From Treponema sp. (GTDB taxonomy: Bacteria > Spirochaetota > Spirochaetia > Treponematales > Breznakiellaceae), in contig JAITLC010000112.1 of the NCBI GenBank assembly GCA_031278095.1, positions 62,001 through 126,000 of the forward strand: a DNA stretch of 64,000 bases, read 5' to 3'. The notes below the pieces were generated by a model. The model worked only from the letters and a program-made list of their open reading frames with translations. It was not told the DNA's origin and made no database searches. A program made the translations under genes and the position numbers. Positions within the stretch are counted from its first letter, which is position 1; each line of letters starts with the position of its first letter. Positions 41,241 to 49,687 of the stretch are shown here, piece after piece.

Positions 41241-42845
41241 CTACTGGGCCAACCGTACGTTCTGTGCGGGCAGTACCCACAGCCATGCGGGAGAAACCTC
41301 AAGACCTGTATACTTCTTGTTCAGGGCGCTTTGGCGGATCGTGTAGTCAAACACGATATAAGGCGTATCGCTTATCGCAATGTCCATGAGCTCCTTCTGA
41401 ATTTCAAAACGTTTGGCAGGATCGGTGGAACTCCGCTGCTGTTCAATGAGACTGTCAACCCTGGGATTGACATAGGCGGCGGCGTTGTAGCCGTCTTCCC
41501 CGGCCTGGCTGGAAACAAACAGAATCTCGATATTGCCGTTCAGGTCAGGATAGTCCGCTTCCCAGCCGCCGATGAGCATATCGTAGTCCCGCTTGCCGTT
41601 GGCATCCTGCACACCGCCCATCTGGTAGGTATCATGCTCGTCCCCGCTCATCTTACGGATCTCAACATTGATATTGAGAGGCTTTAATGCCTCCTGCAGG
41701 AAAAGCGCCCGCTGACTGGCAATGGAAGTTTCGCTGATAATTAAAACGCAATTAAAGCCGCTGGGGTACTTTGACTGGGCAAGGAAACTTTTTGCCTGGG
41801 CAGGATTGTAGTCATATTTGGGAGCAGAGGCAATGTAGCTCCTCCATCCTGAAGCATTATCTCCGTAAAGAGCGGCGCCGAAAGGCAGCACTGTTCCCAC
41901 GCTTCCGGCGCCCTTGATGATCGTCCGGTGAAATTCGGGAATATTGAGGGCATGGGAAACTGCCTTACGGACATTCGGATCGTCAAAAGGCGCCCGCTGT
42001 GTGTTCATGGCCAGGAAGGTAAGGCTGTAGGTATCAACAGCAGTCATGTTGAGATTTTTGGCCGCCGCAAGACGATCCAGCATGTCGATGGGCAGGTTAG
42101 CGCAGAAGTCTACGCTTCCTGTCTCAAGGGCAATAACCCTGGTGGTGTCTTCGGGAATGATCTTGAAGACCAGGGTATCAATGATGTTGGCGGCAAGTTT
42201 TTCCTTGTTCCAGTAGTTCGTATTCTTCTTCAGGACAATTTCCTGTCCGCTTGTCCAGCTTTGATACGCAAAAGGCCCGGTAGCAACAATGCCGCCCGAA
42301 GCGCTCCCGAAGTCGGAACTATGTTTTTCGTAGTAGGCCTTGCTGATGATCCTTCCCGCCCCGGTGGTAAGGAAGTACTCGAACACCGCCGAAGGCTGAC
42401 TCAGCGTGATGGTGAGCTGCCAGGGGCCTGTTGCGGTAAAACTCACCACGTCGGCAAAGAAGTCGGAGAAGTAAGTCCCTCCGTCGGGATCCTTTGTCCG
42501 GTTGAGGGAGAAGATCACATCGTCCATGGTCATTTTGCTGCCATCGGAGAAGGTGATGTCATCCCGTACCTCATAGATGTAGGTAAGATCGTCCGCCTGC
42601 CGCCAGCTTCTGGCCAGTTCCGGCACAATGTTGTTGTTGGAGTCCAGGGTTACGAGGCCCTCGGTGATCTGATTCGTTACCTGGTTTGTCACATAGTTCC
42701 AGGCAACCCCGGCATCCACCGCCCGGATATCTTCACTCAGGGCGATGGTAAAGGTTATGCCCTTAGCGGTATCCTTTTTACCACCGGCAAAAGCAATACC
42801 CCCGATCAGGGTAAAGGCAAGCGCAAGTATAAAAATTTTTCTCAT
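41241..42845 (-). CDS. Peptide/nickel-type ABC solute-binding protein (family 5)
   Basis: A 534-residue DppA/OppA-type periplasmic binding protein. Signal to about residue 21 (ILALAFTLIGGIAFAGGKKD, no lipobox Cys). Landmarks are LVTLDSNNNIVPELARSW, YEVRDDITFSDGSKMTMDDV, GTGPFAYQSW-like ATGPFAYQSWTSGQE, and VRKAVSHALNIPEF. It follows the dppBCDF-like genes after a type B repeat, suggesting separate control of its level. The ligand is most likely a short peptide. Confidence 0.9.
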   Translation of the reverse strand: MRKIFILALAFTLIGGIAFAGGKKDTAKGITFTIALSEDIRAVDAGVAWNYVTNQVTNQITEGLVTLDSNNNIVPELARSWRQADDLTYIYEVRDDITFSDGSKMTMDDVIFSLNRTKDPDGGTYFSDFFADVVSFTATGPWQLTITLSQPSAVFEYFLTTGAGRIISKAYYEKHSSDFGSASGGIVATGPFAYQSWTSGQEIVLKKNTNYWNKEKLAANIIDTLVFKIIPEDTTRVIALETGSVDFCANLPIDMLDRLAAAKNLNMTAVDTYSLTFLAMNTQRAPFDDPNVRKAVSHALNIPEFHRTIIKGAGSVGTVLPFGAALYGDNASGWRSYIASAPKYDYNPAQAKSFLAQSKYPSGFNCVLIISETSIASQRALFLQEALKPLNINVEIRKMSGDEHDTYQMGGVQDANGKRDYDMLIGGWEADYPDLNGNIEILFVSSQAGEDGYNAAAYVNPRVDSLIEQQRSSTDPAKRFEIQKELMDIAISDTPYIVFDYTIRQSALNKKYTGLEVSPAWLWVLPAQNVRLAQ

Positions 42846-42879
42846 TTTCTGCTCCTTTAAGCATTTTGTTTAGAGACGG

Positions 42880-42962
42880 GCTTTTGGGAAAAACGGTCAA
42901 ATGCCCGCTTTTCCCTTTAAATCTAAGGCTGCTGTTTCAAAACCTAAGTTTTGAAACAAGCC
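42880..42962. repeat. Type B repeat between dppF and the binding-protein gene
   Basis: GGGCTTTTGGGAAAAACGG... opposing CCGCTTTTCCC, then CTGTTTCAAAACCTAAGTTT and TGAAACAAGC. Diverged copy of the B layout. Its stem-loops may allow partial read-through or protect mRNA ends. Confidence 0.65.
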
Positions 42963-42969
42963 TAGTATA

Positions 42970-43914
42970 CTAAATTTGATGGCAACTGACTATATGTCCG
43001 TCGAGAGCTTCCCGAATCTCCGGCGCCTCTTTCCGGCAGCGTTCGCCGGCTTCAGGGCAGCGGGGGGCAAAGGGACAGCCTGCGATTTTTTCCGCGGGGT
43101 TAGGAGGCTCTCCCCTGGCGGGGATTATCCTGTCTCCGCCGTCAAGCCGGGGAACGGCTGCAATAAGAGAGCGGGTATAGGGATGCAGTGTGTCGGCAAA
43201 AATTTCGGCGGTGGAAGCGCTTTCTACGATCTTTCCCAGATACATAACGGCAACCCTGTCGCAGAGATACTCTACCACCGTCATGTCGTGGGAGATGAAC
43301 AGCATTGCTGCGGCATGAGTACTGCGAAGATCCCCCAGCAGATTGAGAAGCTGGGCCTGCACCGACACATCCAGGGCGGAAATGGGTTCATCCGCAACGA
43401 TAAGGGCAGGTTCCGAAAGAAGAGCCCGTGCTATGGCAAGGCGCTGCAGTTGGCCTCCGGATAGTTCCTGGGGCCAGCGGCCAAGAAGGTCCTCGGAAAG
43501 CCCTATGTCGCTAAAGAGGGAGGCGATTCTCTCCCGTCCCGTCTCCACGCTCATCCCATAGTAGCGGCACACTTCCATCAGGGCTCCGGCAATACGTATC
43601 CTGGGATTAAAGGAGGCAAAGGGATTCTGGAAAACCATCTGCATGCCTGCCCTGATGCGGGTAATCTCCCGGCGGCTGAGGGCGGTAATCTCCTCACCCC
43701 GGAAAAAGACCTGCCCCGCGCTGGGCTCTATAAGGCGCAGGGCCAGGCGCCCCAGGGTTGATTTTCCGCAGCCCGATTCCCCTACGATTCCCAGAATCTC
43801 ATGGGGAGCGATGCTGAAGGAAACGCCGTTCACCGCACGGAGCAGCCTTCCACCCTTCAGGGGAAAGTATTTTGCGGCGTCCTTCACTTCCAGGAGCATC
43901 CCGGCCTTATCCAT
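42970..43914 (-). CDS. dppF: Peptide ABC transporter ATPase, DppF type
   Basis: A 314-residue ATPase. Walker A GESGCGKST, Q-loop VFQNPFASFNPR, signature LSGGQLQRLAIARAL, Walker B ALIVADEPISALD, and the C-terminal oligopeptide extension with CPFAPRCPEAGERC (cysteine cluster). GGGAGG lies 6 nt before the ATG at 43914, inside the end of dppD (8-bp overlap). Works with DppD in the import heterodimer. Confidence 0.9.
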   Translation of the reverse strand: MDKAGMLLEVKDAAKYFPLKGGRLLRAVNGVSFSIAPHEILGIVGESGCGKSTLGRLALRLIEPSAGQVFFRGEEITALSRREITRIRAGMQMVFQNPFASFNPRIRIAGALMEVCRYYGMSVETGRERIASLFSDIGLSEDLLGRWPQELSGGQLQRLAIARALLSEPALIVADEPISALDVSVQAQLLNLLGDLRSTHAAAMLFISHDMTVVEYLCDRVAVMYLGKIVESASTAEIFADTLHPYTRSLIAAVPRLDGGDRIIPARGEPPNPAEKIAGCPFAPRCPEAGERCRKEAPEIREALDGHIVSCHQI

Positions 43915-44887
43915 GGAGGGCCTCCCTGAGGGGATGGCGGCAAAAAACAAGATGCCCTTCTTCGATCTCCGTTACGGGAGGCGCCGCCTTACAGGAAGCG
44001 GAGGCGGAGGCGCAACGGGGCGCAAAGGGACAGCCGTCTGCAGGTTCGTAAAGCCGGGGCGGGAAACCGGGTATTACCGGGAGCCTGCTGCCCGTACCGC
44101 TCCTGCCCCGCGGAATGCAGCCGATAAGGGCTCTGCTGTAGGGATGCGCAGCGTTATTGATCAGGCTTTCTGTCGGGGCCGTCTCCACGATGCGGCCCGA
44201 ATACATGACAGAAACCCTGTCGCAGGTTCCGGCTACCACGGCAAAGTTGTGGGTAATGAGCAGCACGGAAAGCTTCATCTCCCGCTGCAGGGTTTTAAGA
44301 AGTTCCAGAACCTGGGCCTGTATCGTTACATCCAGAGCCGTGGTAGGCTCATCGGCAATGAGAATCTCCGGTTCGCAGCTTATCGCCTGGGCTGTCATAA
44401 CCCGCTGCTGCATACCGCCTGAAAGCTCAAAAGGATACTGTCCGGCAGTACCGGAATGGAGGCCGACTTTTTCCAAAAGTGACACACATGTATTCCGCAG
44501 TTCCCCTTTGGAAAGGGCAGGAAAATGGCTGGTCATGGCCTCTTCTATCTGATTCCCCACGGTTTCAAGCGGGGAAAGCGAGTTAAGGGGGTCTTGAAAC
44601 ACCATCGAAATACGCCGGCCCCGGATATCCCTCATTTCATTTTCATTTAATTTTAAAAGATCCCTGCCGTCAAAAAATACGCTGCCTTTGATCCTGCTGT
44701 GTCTCTTTTCCAGAAGCCCCATCACCGCCCTGGTACTGACACTCTTTCCACAACCGGATTCTCCCACGATGCCATGTATCTCCCCCCGGCGGAGTTTAAG
44801 GGACATGCCGCTCACCGCATAGACAATGCCTTCGACGGTAAGAAAGTCGCAGTACAGATCTTCGATGCTCAATACAGGATCGTTCAT
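43907..44887 (-). CDS. dppD: Peptide ABC transporter ATPase, DppD type
   Basis: A 326-residue ATPase. Walker A GESGCGKSVSTRAVMGL, the DppD/OppD-type RGRRISMVFQDPLNSLSP, signature LSGGMQQRVMTAQAI, Walker B ILIADEPTTALDVT, and CPFAPRCASASASC near the end. Start and stop overlap its neighbours by 4 and 8 bp, so the operon is translationally coupled. Confidence 0.92.
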   Translation of the reverse strand: MNDPVLSIEDLYCDFLTVEGIVYAVSGMSLKLRRGEIHGIVGESGCGKSVSTRAVMGLLEKRHSRIKGSVFFDGRDLLKLNENEMRDIRGRRISMVFQDPLNSLSPLETVGNQIEEAMTSHFPALSKGELRNTCVSLLEKVGLHSGTAGQYPFELSGGMQQRVMTAQAISCEPEILIADEPTTALDVTIQAQVLELLKTLQREMKLSVLLITHNFAVVAGTCDRVSVMYSGRIVETAPTESLINNAAHPYSRALIGCIPRGRSGTGSRLPVIPGFPPRLYEPADGCPFAPRCASASASCKAAPPVTEIEEGHLVFCRHPLREALHG

Positions 44888-45828
44888 TGCTGTAGAGATT
44901 CCCTGTTTTTCATCTGCCCGGACAGCCGCCTTTTTTCTATGTTGTCGAAAGAAGGCAGAGCCCTTCCCTGGGGATCCATGTACTGGGTGATACAGTCGCA
45001 GAATATGTTCAGACTAACCACGGTTACTACAATTGCCGCGCCCGGCGCCAGGGCAAGGAGAGGCGCCTGGAGCAGAAAATTTCTCCCCTCATCAAGCATG
45101 GCGCCCCAGTCGGCAACGGGGGGACTTATCCCAAGGCCGATAAAACTTAAAGCCGCAAGATCGAGTATCGCATAGGCCAGATCCAGGGTAAGCTGCACGA
45201 GAACAGTATCAATGCAATTGGGCAAAACATGGCGGAAGATGACATAGGGCCGTGAAAAACCGATGGAAACGGCGGCCTCCACATAGGTCTTGTTTTTTTC
45301 CACAATGGTAAGGGAACGTACCAGACGGGTAAGCATGGGCACATAGATAATGCCGAGAGCCAGCACCGCATTGGTGATGCCGCGTCCCAGAGCGGCAATA
45401 AAGAGAAAGGCCAGTAACAGCGAAGGAAAGGAGAGCAGCACATCGCAAAAACGGCCCACAATGGCGTCAAATTTACCGCCGTAGTAACCGGAGAAGAGTC
45501 CCAGAGGCACACCGATGATCACCGACAGTAACACTACACCCATGGCGCTCAGGATGGTTACCCGCCCGCCGTAGAGAAGACGGGAAAAAAGGTCGCGGCC
45601 CATCTTGTCCGCGCCCAAAAGGTGCCGGGGTGAAACAGGGGCCAGGGAATCGGAAAGATTCTGTTCGGTTTCGCCATAGGGAGCGATGAACGGGGCCAGG
45701 CTACAGAAAACGATGATGACAAGAAGAAGGGTTCCGGAAATCAAAAGGGCGGCACTGAAAAAAGTCCCTTCGGTTTTCTTCGATATAAAAAAGCTAAAAA
45801 AAGGCTTATGGGCAAGGAGAGGGCTCAT
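44884..45828 (-). CDS. dppC: Peptide ABC transporter permease, DppC type
   Basis: A 314-residue permease with six hydrophobic segments. HLLGADKMGRDLFSRLLYGGRV is the hallmark of DppC/OppC, followed by the EAA loop VEAAVSIGFSRPYVIFRHVLP and LSFIGLGISPPVADWGAML. It overlaps dppB by 4 bp. Confidence 0.93.
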   Translation of the reverse strand: MSPLLAHKPFFSFFISKKTEGTFFSAALLISGTLLLVIIVFCSLAPFIAPYGETEQNLSDSLAPVSPRHLLGADKMGRDLFSRLLYGGRVTILSAMGVVLLSVIIGVPLGLFSGYYGGKFDAIVGRFCDVLLSFPSLLLAFLFIAALGRGITNAVLALGIIYVPMLTRLVRSLTIVEKNKTYVEAAVSIGFSRPYVIFRHVLPNCIDTVLVQLTLDLAYAILDLAALSFIGLGISPPVADWGAMLDEGRNFLLQAPLLALAPGAAIVVTVVSLNIFCDCITQYMDPQGRALPSFDNIEKRRLSGQMKNRESLQQ

Positions 45829-46799
45829 CCCTTCCTCCAGGTTTCTCCGTCCGCCGCAGCCCTTACCCTGGGATCGATTACCGCATAGATCATGTCAACG
45901 GCAAGGTTGAGGATAAGAAACAGCAGCACCAGAAGCAATATGATGGCCTGCACCACAGGATAATCGGAAGCCTGTATGCCTTCTATAAGCAAGGCGCCTA
46001 TACCGCCCAGGGCAAACACATTTTCTACCAGCACGGCCCCAACCACCATGCCGCCTATCTGTATGCTTGCTACGGTAATCACCGGGATGAGGGTATTTTT
46101 AAGACAGTGCCGTATGATGATACGGCTTTTCCTGGTTCCTTTGGCAGTAAGGGCCAGGGCATAGTTGGATTTAAGTTCCCCTATCATCCTGTCTCTGGTG
46201 ATTCTTCCCATGAGGGCTACCATATTAAGACTTAAGGCAAAGGCCGGAAGACAAAGATAGTACAGATTTTCAAAGATGCCGCGCCCTGCCCCAAAGGCAG
46301 GAAACCACCGCAGCCTGAGCGAAAAAAGAAGCATCAGAACAATGGCGTTGAGAAAGACCGGAGAGGACACACAGAACACCATAAAGGCGGAGATTGCCCG
46401 GTCAATGGGGCTGTCCTTCCTGACCGCACTAATCACCCCCGCCGGAATTGCAAGGATAACCGCAAAGAAGGCGCTCATCAGCACAAGCTGTATCGTCGTC
46501 GGGAAACGGGCGGCAAGAAGCCGGGTAACCGGCTGACGGTGGCGGAAACTGTCCCCAAGACTCCCCCGGAACACATTGCCTATCCAGATGAAGTACTGTT
46601 CGGGAAGAGTCCTGTCCAAATGGTACTGTGCCGTCAGCGCGGCCCTGGTTTCATCGCTGATCCGCCGTCCGCCGGTAATAGAGGCAATCGGATCCGAAGG
46701 AGTGAGCCGGATAAGAAAAAAAACAGCCGCCGAAACAACGGCAAGCAGCGGCAGAAGGGTAAGAAGACGCTTAAAGGCATAGCGGATAAAAAAACTCAC
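45825..46799 (-). CDS. dppB: Peptide ABC transporter permease, DppB type
   Basis: A 324-residue permease with six hydrophobic segments. AFKRLLTLLPLLAVVSAAVF at the N-terminus, SLGDSFRHRQPVTRLLAARFP, the EAA loop ALTAKGTRKSRIIIRHCLKN, and ENVFALGGIGALLIEGIQ typical of DppB. The start is GTG at 46799; TATAGA lies 6 nt upstream and no Shine-Dalgarno is seen. It is the first gene of the transport operon. Confidence 0.93.
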   Translation of the reverse strand: MSFFIRYAFKRLLTLLPLLAVVSAAVFFLIRLTPSDPIASITGGRRISDETRAALTAQYHLDRTLPEQYFIWIGNVFRGSLGDSFRHRQPVTRLLAARFPTTIQLVLMSAFFAVILAIPAGVISAVRKDSPIDRAISAFMVFCVSSPVFLNAIVLMLLFSLRLRWFPAFGAGRGIFENLYYLCLPAFALSLNMVALMGRITRDRMIGELKSNYALALTAKGTRKSRIIIRHCLKNTLIPVITVASIQIGGMVVGAVLVENVFALGGIGALLIEGIQASDYPVVQAIILLLVLLFLILNLAVDMIYAVIDPRVRAAADGETWRKG

Positions 46800-46805
46800 T
46801 TGATT

Positions 46806-46834
46806 TCTATAGCACAGAACAGCCCTTTACTCAA
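46806..46834 (-). promoter_or_regulatory. dpp operon promoter
   Basis: On the minus strand TTGAGT (46834-46829), 17 nt, TATAGA (46811-46806). The predicted start site falls at or next to the GTG start codon of dppB. The 124-bp hairpin element ends 10 bp upstream. Confidence 0.6.
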
Positions 46835-46843
46835 CATCTTTTA

Positions 46844-46967
46844 CTAAGGAAGCACTGATTCATTCAATCGAGAATAAATCGGCGCTGCTTTAATGCGGTA
46901 TGTGCACAATGAAATGGGCAAATACACAGAGAAACGCCGACTGGCGTCATTTAATCAGCGTTTCCCT
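46844..46967 (+). repeat. 124-bp three-hairpin element, copy 2
   Basis: It runs from CTAAGGAAGCACTGATT to AATCAGCGTTTCCCT. It is the reverse complement of 4166-4289 over the same 124 bp with about ten differences, several preserving base pairing. It lies between the leftward RlpA-like gene and the dpp promoter. Its right end supplies the stop codon of the RlpA-like gene. Confidence 0.8.
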
Positions 46968-47658
46968 AGGGCAGCCAGGGCAGCCAGAGCAAGAGACGCC
47001 GTCTTCCGGATGTTTTGTCACGCCGGTGACGGCGGCGCAGCCAAAGCGGATAATGCCACGGCCACGGCGGTAAACGGCGCATCAACAGAACGAGTATTAC
47101 TACAAGGATCGCGATGACGAGAATCAAAAGCAGGAAGATTGCCAGTATAAGACGCGCGTTGCAACAGGGCTGGACGGGAGCGGGGGCCGGAATCGAAACA
47201 TACTCTATGTCGGTGACAGTTTGAAGCGGCAGGATCTGGGTCTGGGTCACAATGGACGGAGGGGCGGACTGCTGCGGAACAGGCGCCGGCGCCGGCTCTG
47301 TGATTGTTTGACTTGGGGCGGGATTTTCGGCCGGGGATTCGGTAATGTGGGGCGGCAGAACTTCAAGCAGCACGAGAGTCATGCCGTTCTTGTCTATTTC
47401 CAGGGCATCTCCGGCGTCCCGGGAAATGTCGGCGACCCGTTCGGGACTTATCGGGATGCGCCCATTCACCACGGTTTCCACAAAACGGTTGTTCTGCAGA
47501 TTGGTAACCTTGACGCGGGTATTAAAGGACAGACTGGAATGACTTATGGTAAATCCGGTCTTCGACGAATTATACGAAGCGTTTCCCGTTTGAATCTGGG
47601 CAAAGCAGAAAGACACAATCAAAAAACCGAATATCAACACCGCGCTTAACCGTTTCAT
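46966..47658 (-). CDS. RlpA-like secreted/membrane protein
   Basis: A 230-residue protein. Signal at residues 1-20 (LSAVLIFGFLIVSFCFAQ), then a double-psi beta-barrel-like domain (GNASYNSSKTGFTISHSSLS, FNTRVKVTNLQNNRFVETVV, ISPERVADISRDAGDAL), as in RlpA-type peptidoglycan-binding or lytic proteins. A Pro-rich linker, a transmembrane segment (LILAIFLLLILVIAILVVIL) and an Arg-rich tail follow. RlpA's catalytic Asp is not obvious, so it may only bind glycan. AGGAGG precedes ATG 47658. The TAG stop is formed at the edge of the hairpin repeat. Confidence 0.72.
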   Translation of the reverse strand: MKRLSAVLIFGFLIVSFCFAQIQTGNASYNSSKTGFTISHSSLSFNTRVKVTNLQNNRFVETVVNGRIPISPERVADISRDAGDALEIDKNGMTLVLLEVLPPHITESPAENPAPSQTITEPAPAPVPQQSAPPSIVTQTQILPLQTVTDIEYVSIPAPAPVQPCCNARLILAIFLLLILVIAILVVILVLLMRRLPPWPWHYPLWLRRRHRRDKTSGRRRLLLWLPWLP

Positions 47659-47718
47659 AAAAAACCTCCTGTTTTCCAGGCTTTTTCCAAACCCGGCCTT
47701 TTTCAAAAAAGTTTTTCC

Positions 47719-48846
47719 TTAAAAAATCCGAAGCTTTTTTCCATTAAGAAATCCAAATTCATAACCCAGGTACAGGGAAAGCATATTCCGGCCATACTCT
47801 CTTCCTTCGCTGTTAATCGACATTACGCCAAAATCCCTTCCGTAACGCAGGCCTGCAAAAATCATCCCCATTCCACAGGGCGCCGCGCCCTCAAGCCCCG
47901 CGGTAAATCCCAGAGGATTGGAAACAGACCAGGAAACCGTGTCTGTCGTTCCGTCTTTATCCCGGTAACTGGTCTCTCCCAGCGGAGCGGTTATATAGAA
48001 CCCGGCAAGGGGAGAGAGCCTGACGTTGCCGGCCCTGAAATTCAGCTTGCAAAGAACGGGGATTTCCAGAGAAACATTTGTATATTTTTTATTCTTCAAA
48101 ACAGGACCGGAAGAGCTGGATTCAAGGCCCCGGTAGACCAGGGTGTCTCCGGTAAGGAGGAGTTCAAGCTGGACGGAGAACAGGGAATTGAGCCGAAGCG
48201 CGCCGGAAAAGCCCCCTTCAAGGTTCAGCGCCGAAGCGCCCGGAGATTTTTCGTTAGGTTTAACGTACCAGCGCTGGGAAAGGCCGGCCCTGGCGCCAAG
48301 CATAAAGAGGGGATCCGGCCAAACATCGACTGCCGGGATTTCAATGATTCGTTCACGGATATGGGAAAAAAGCCATTCCACAAGGCCCGGCACGGTTTCC
48401 ATGGCCTCGTCGATATCGTCGTACACAAGATCGTCGGTGTAGATCATTGTGGAACCATCCATGTCCCACAGCCACAACTGGAGGTAATATTCCCCGGCCA
48501 AATCCCCCAGATACACACCTCCGGTAAGGGCATAACGGGCGCCATTTGTCAGGCTGGGGAGGGGAGGCATGTCCGTCGGGATCCTTGTACCGGGAGGAAC
48601 ATCCGCTTTCCGGGGACTATACTTTTCAAGGGCGGCTACCGATTCCATAATCCTGTTGTGGAACCGCAGGATCATTTCGGTTTCGTCCCCCGCCAGGGGA
48701 AGCACCGCAGTAATCGCCTTTCCTTCATAATCCATACCCCAACTGTTTTCCGGGGTTTGAGCAAAAACCGGGACGGATACGCCCAAGACGCCCAAGACAA
48801 CCAAAAACCCGGCCCGGACGAGGAGGAATCTGCGCTTTCCGGTCAT
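47719..48846 (-). CDS. Outer-membrane beta-barrel-type protein
   Basis: A 375-residue secreted protein with a signal at about 8-29 (ending PVFAQ). Residues 30-170 form a soluble domain (GKAITAVLPLAGDETEMILRF, then YALTGGVYLGDLAGEYYLQL) similar to periplasmic parts of spirochaete envelope proteins. The C-terminal 190 residues have alternating beta strands with KLNFRAGNVRLSPLAGFYIT and LYLGYEFGF at the end, the layout of an 8-10-stranded barrel. It overlaps the next gene by 4 bp and shares its C-terminal fold, so the two arose by duplication. Not assignable to a named porin. Confidence 0.68.
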   Translation of the reverse strand: MTGKRRFLLVRAGFLVVLGVLGVSVPVFAQTPENSWGMDYEGKAITAVLPLAGDETEMILRFHNRIMESVAALEKYSPRKADVPPGTRIPTDMPPLPSLTNGARYALTGGVYLGDLAGEYYLQLWLWDMDGSTMIYTDDLVYDDIDEAMETVPGLVEWLFSHIRERIIEIPAVDVWPDPLFMLGARAGLSQRWYVKPNEKSPGASALNLEGGFSGALRLNSLFSVQLELLLTGDTLVYRGLESSSSGPVLKNKKYTNVSLEIPVLCKLNFRAGNVRLSPLAGFYITAPLGETSYRDKDGTTDTVSWSVSNPLGFTAGLEGAAPCGMGMIFAGLRYGRDFGVMSINSEGREYGRNMLSLYLGYEFGFLNGKKLRIF

Positions 48847-49652
48847 GGTCTTCCTCCTTTTCCCTTGGTGAAAAATCCCAATTCGTAGCCCACAGTAATC
48901 GAGATCATGCTACGGTTGAATAGCTCTGTACCCCCGGTTTTAAAATCTCCCAGATCGGCGGCATAACGAAGATCGGCAATGATCATGCCGGGTCCAAATT
49001 TCGCCGCCCCGCTTAAACCGCCCAGGAAACCCACGGACGGGAAAATCTCGTAACTAGAAAATTCTTTCTCGTTGTTCAGGGAGACTGAGCTTTCAAGTTC
49101 TCCCAGGGGTACAAGACAATACATGCCGGCAAACGGAGAAAGCCTGAACCTGCCGGGGAAAAAATCAAATTTTAGAATAAAGGGAAACTGGAAAGAAAAG
49201 GCCGTATAATCTACGGTATAGCGGTAGTCATAGTCGGCGGCCAGGCTTGGGCCTATATAGGCCCACAGGGATGCGTTATCCCAGGTAAAAACCGCCTCTG
49301 TCTGGACGCTCAGGAACGAAAGAACCTGCAGGTTGGCCTGCAACGCTATATCCAGGGCAACGGAAAGGGTGTCGTTCCCGGTATAGGGAGTATCGTCCGA
49401 GGGAGTATAAAACCGCAACGAAGGCCCTGCCCTAAGACCCAGGTAGAGCCAGTCCGTATCAAGACCTTTTTCCGCGGCCGGCAGCACGGCAGGATCTTCC
49501 GGTTCTTCCGCGCCAAAACGTCCCGTGTCGATCTCCTCCTCCGTCCGCGTTTCGGCGGAGAGCGGCGGTACGACAAACAGCAGCGCCGTTACCAGCAGTA
49601 CCGGCAGCGCCGCCAATACCGCCGGAGCTTTCTGCCGGGGATGTCTTTTCAT
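48843..49652 (-). CDS. Outer-membrane beta-barrel-type protein, paralogue
   Basis: A 269-residue secreted protein; the signal ends near LSAE (about residue 34). The rest is strand-rich: LGLRAGPSLRFYTPS, FPFILKFDFFPGRFRLSPFA, and a final ISITVGYELGFF. It aligns with the C-terminal half of the downstream neighbour (RLSPxAGxY..PLGE, and YELGFF/YEFGFL ends). AGGAGG lies 7 nt before ATG 49652. It probably forms a small barrel at the outer membrane. Confidence 0.68.
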   Translation of the reverse strand: MKRHPRQKAPAVLAALPVLLVTALLFVVPPLSAETRTEEEIDTGRFGAEEPEDPAVLPAAEKGLDTDWLYLGLRAGPSLRFYTPSDDTPYTGNDTLSVALDIALQANLQVLSFLSVQTEAVFTWDNASLWAYIGPSLAADYDYRYTVDYTAFSFQFPFILKFDFFPGRFRLSPFAGMYCLVPLGELESSVSLNNEKEFSSYEIFPSVGFLGGLSGAAKFGPGMIIADLRYAADLGDFKTGGTELFNRSMISITVGYELGFFTKGKGGRP

Positions 49653-49687
49653 AGGGCTGCCTCCTTTAGGCAATAGGGGGTAACTCA

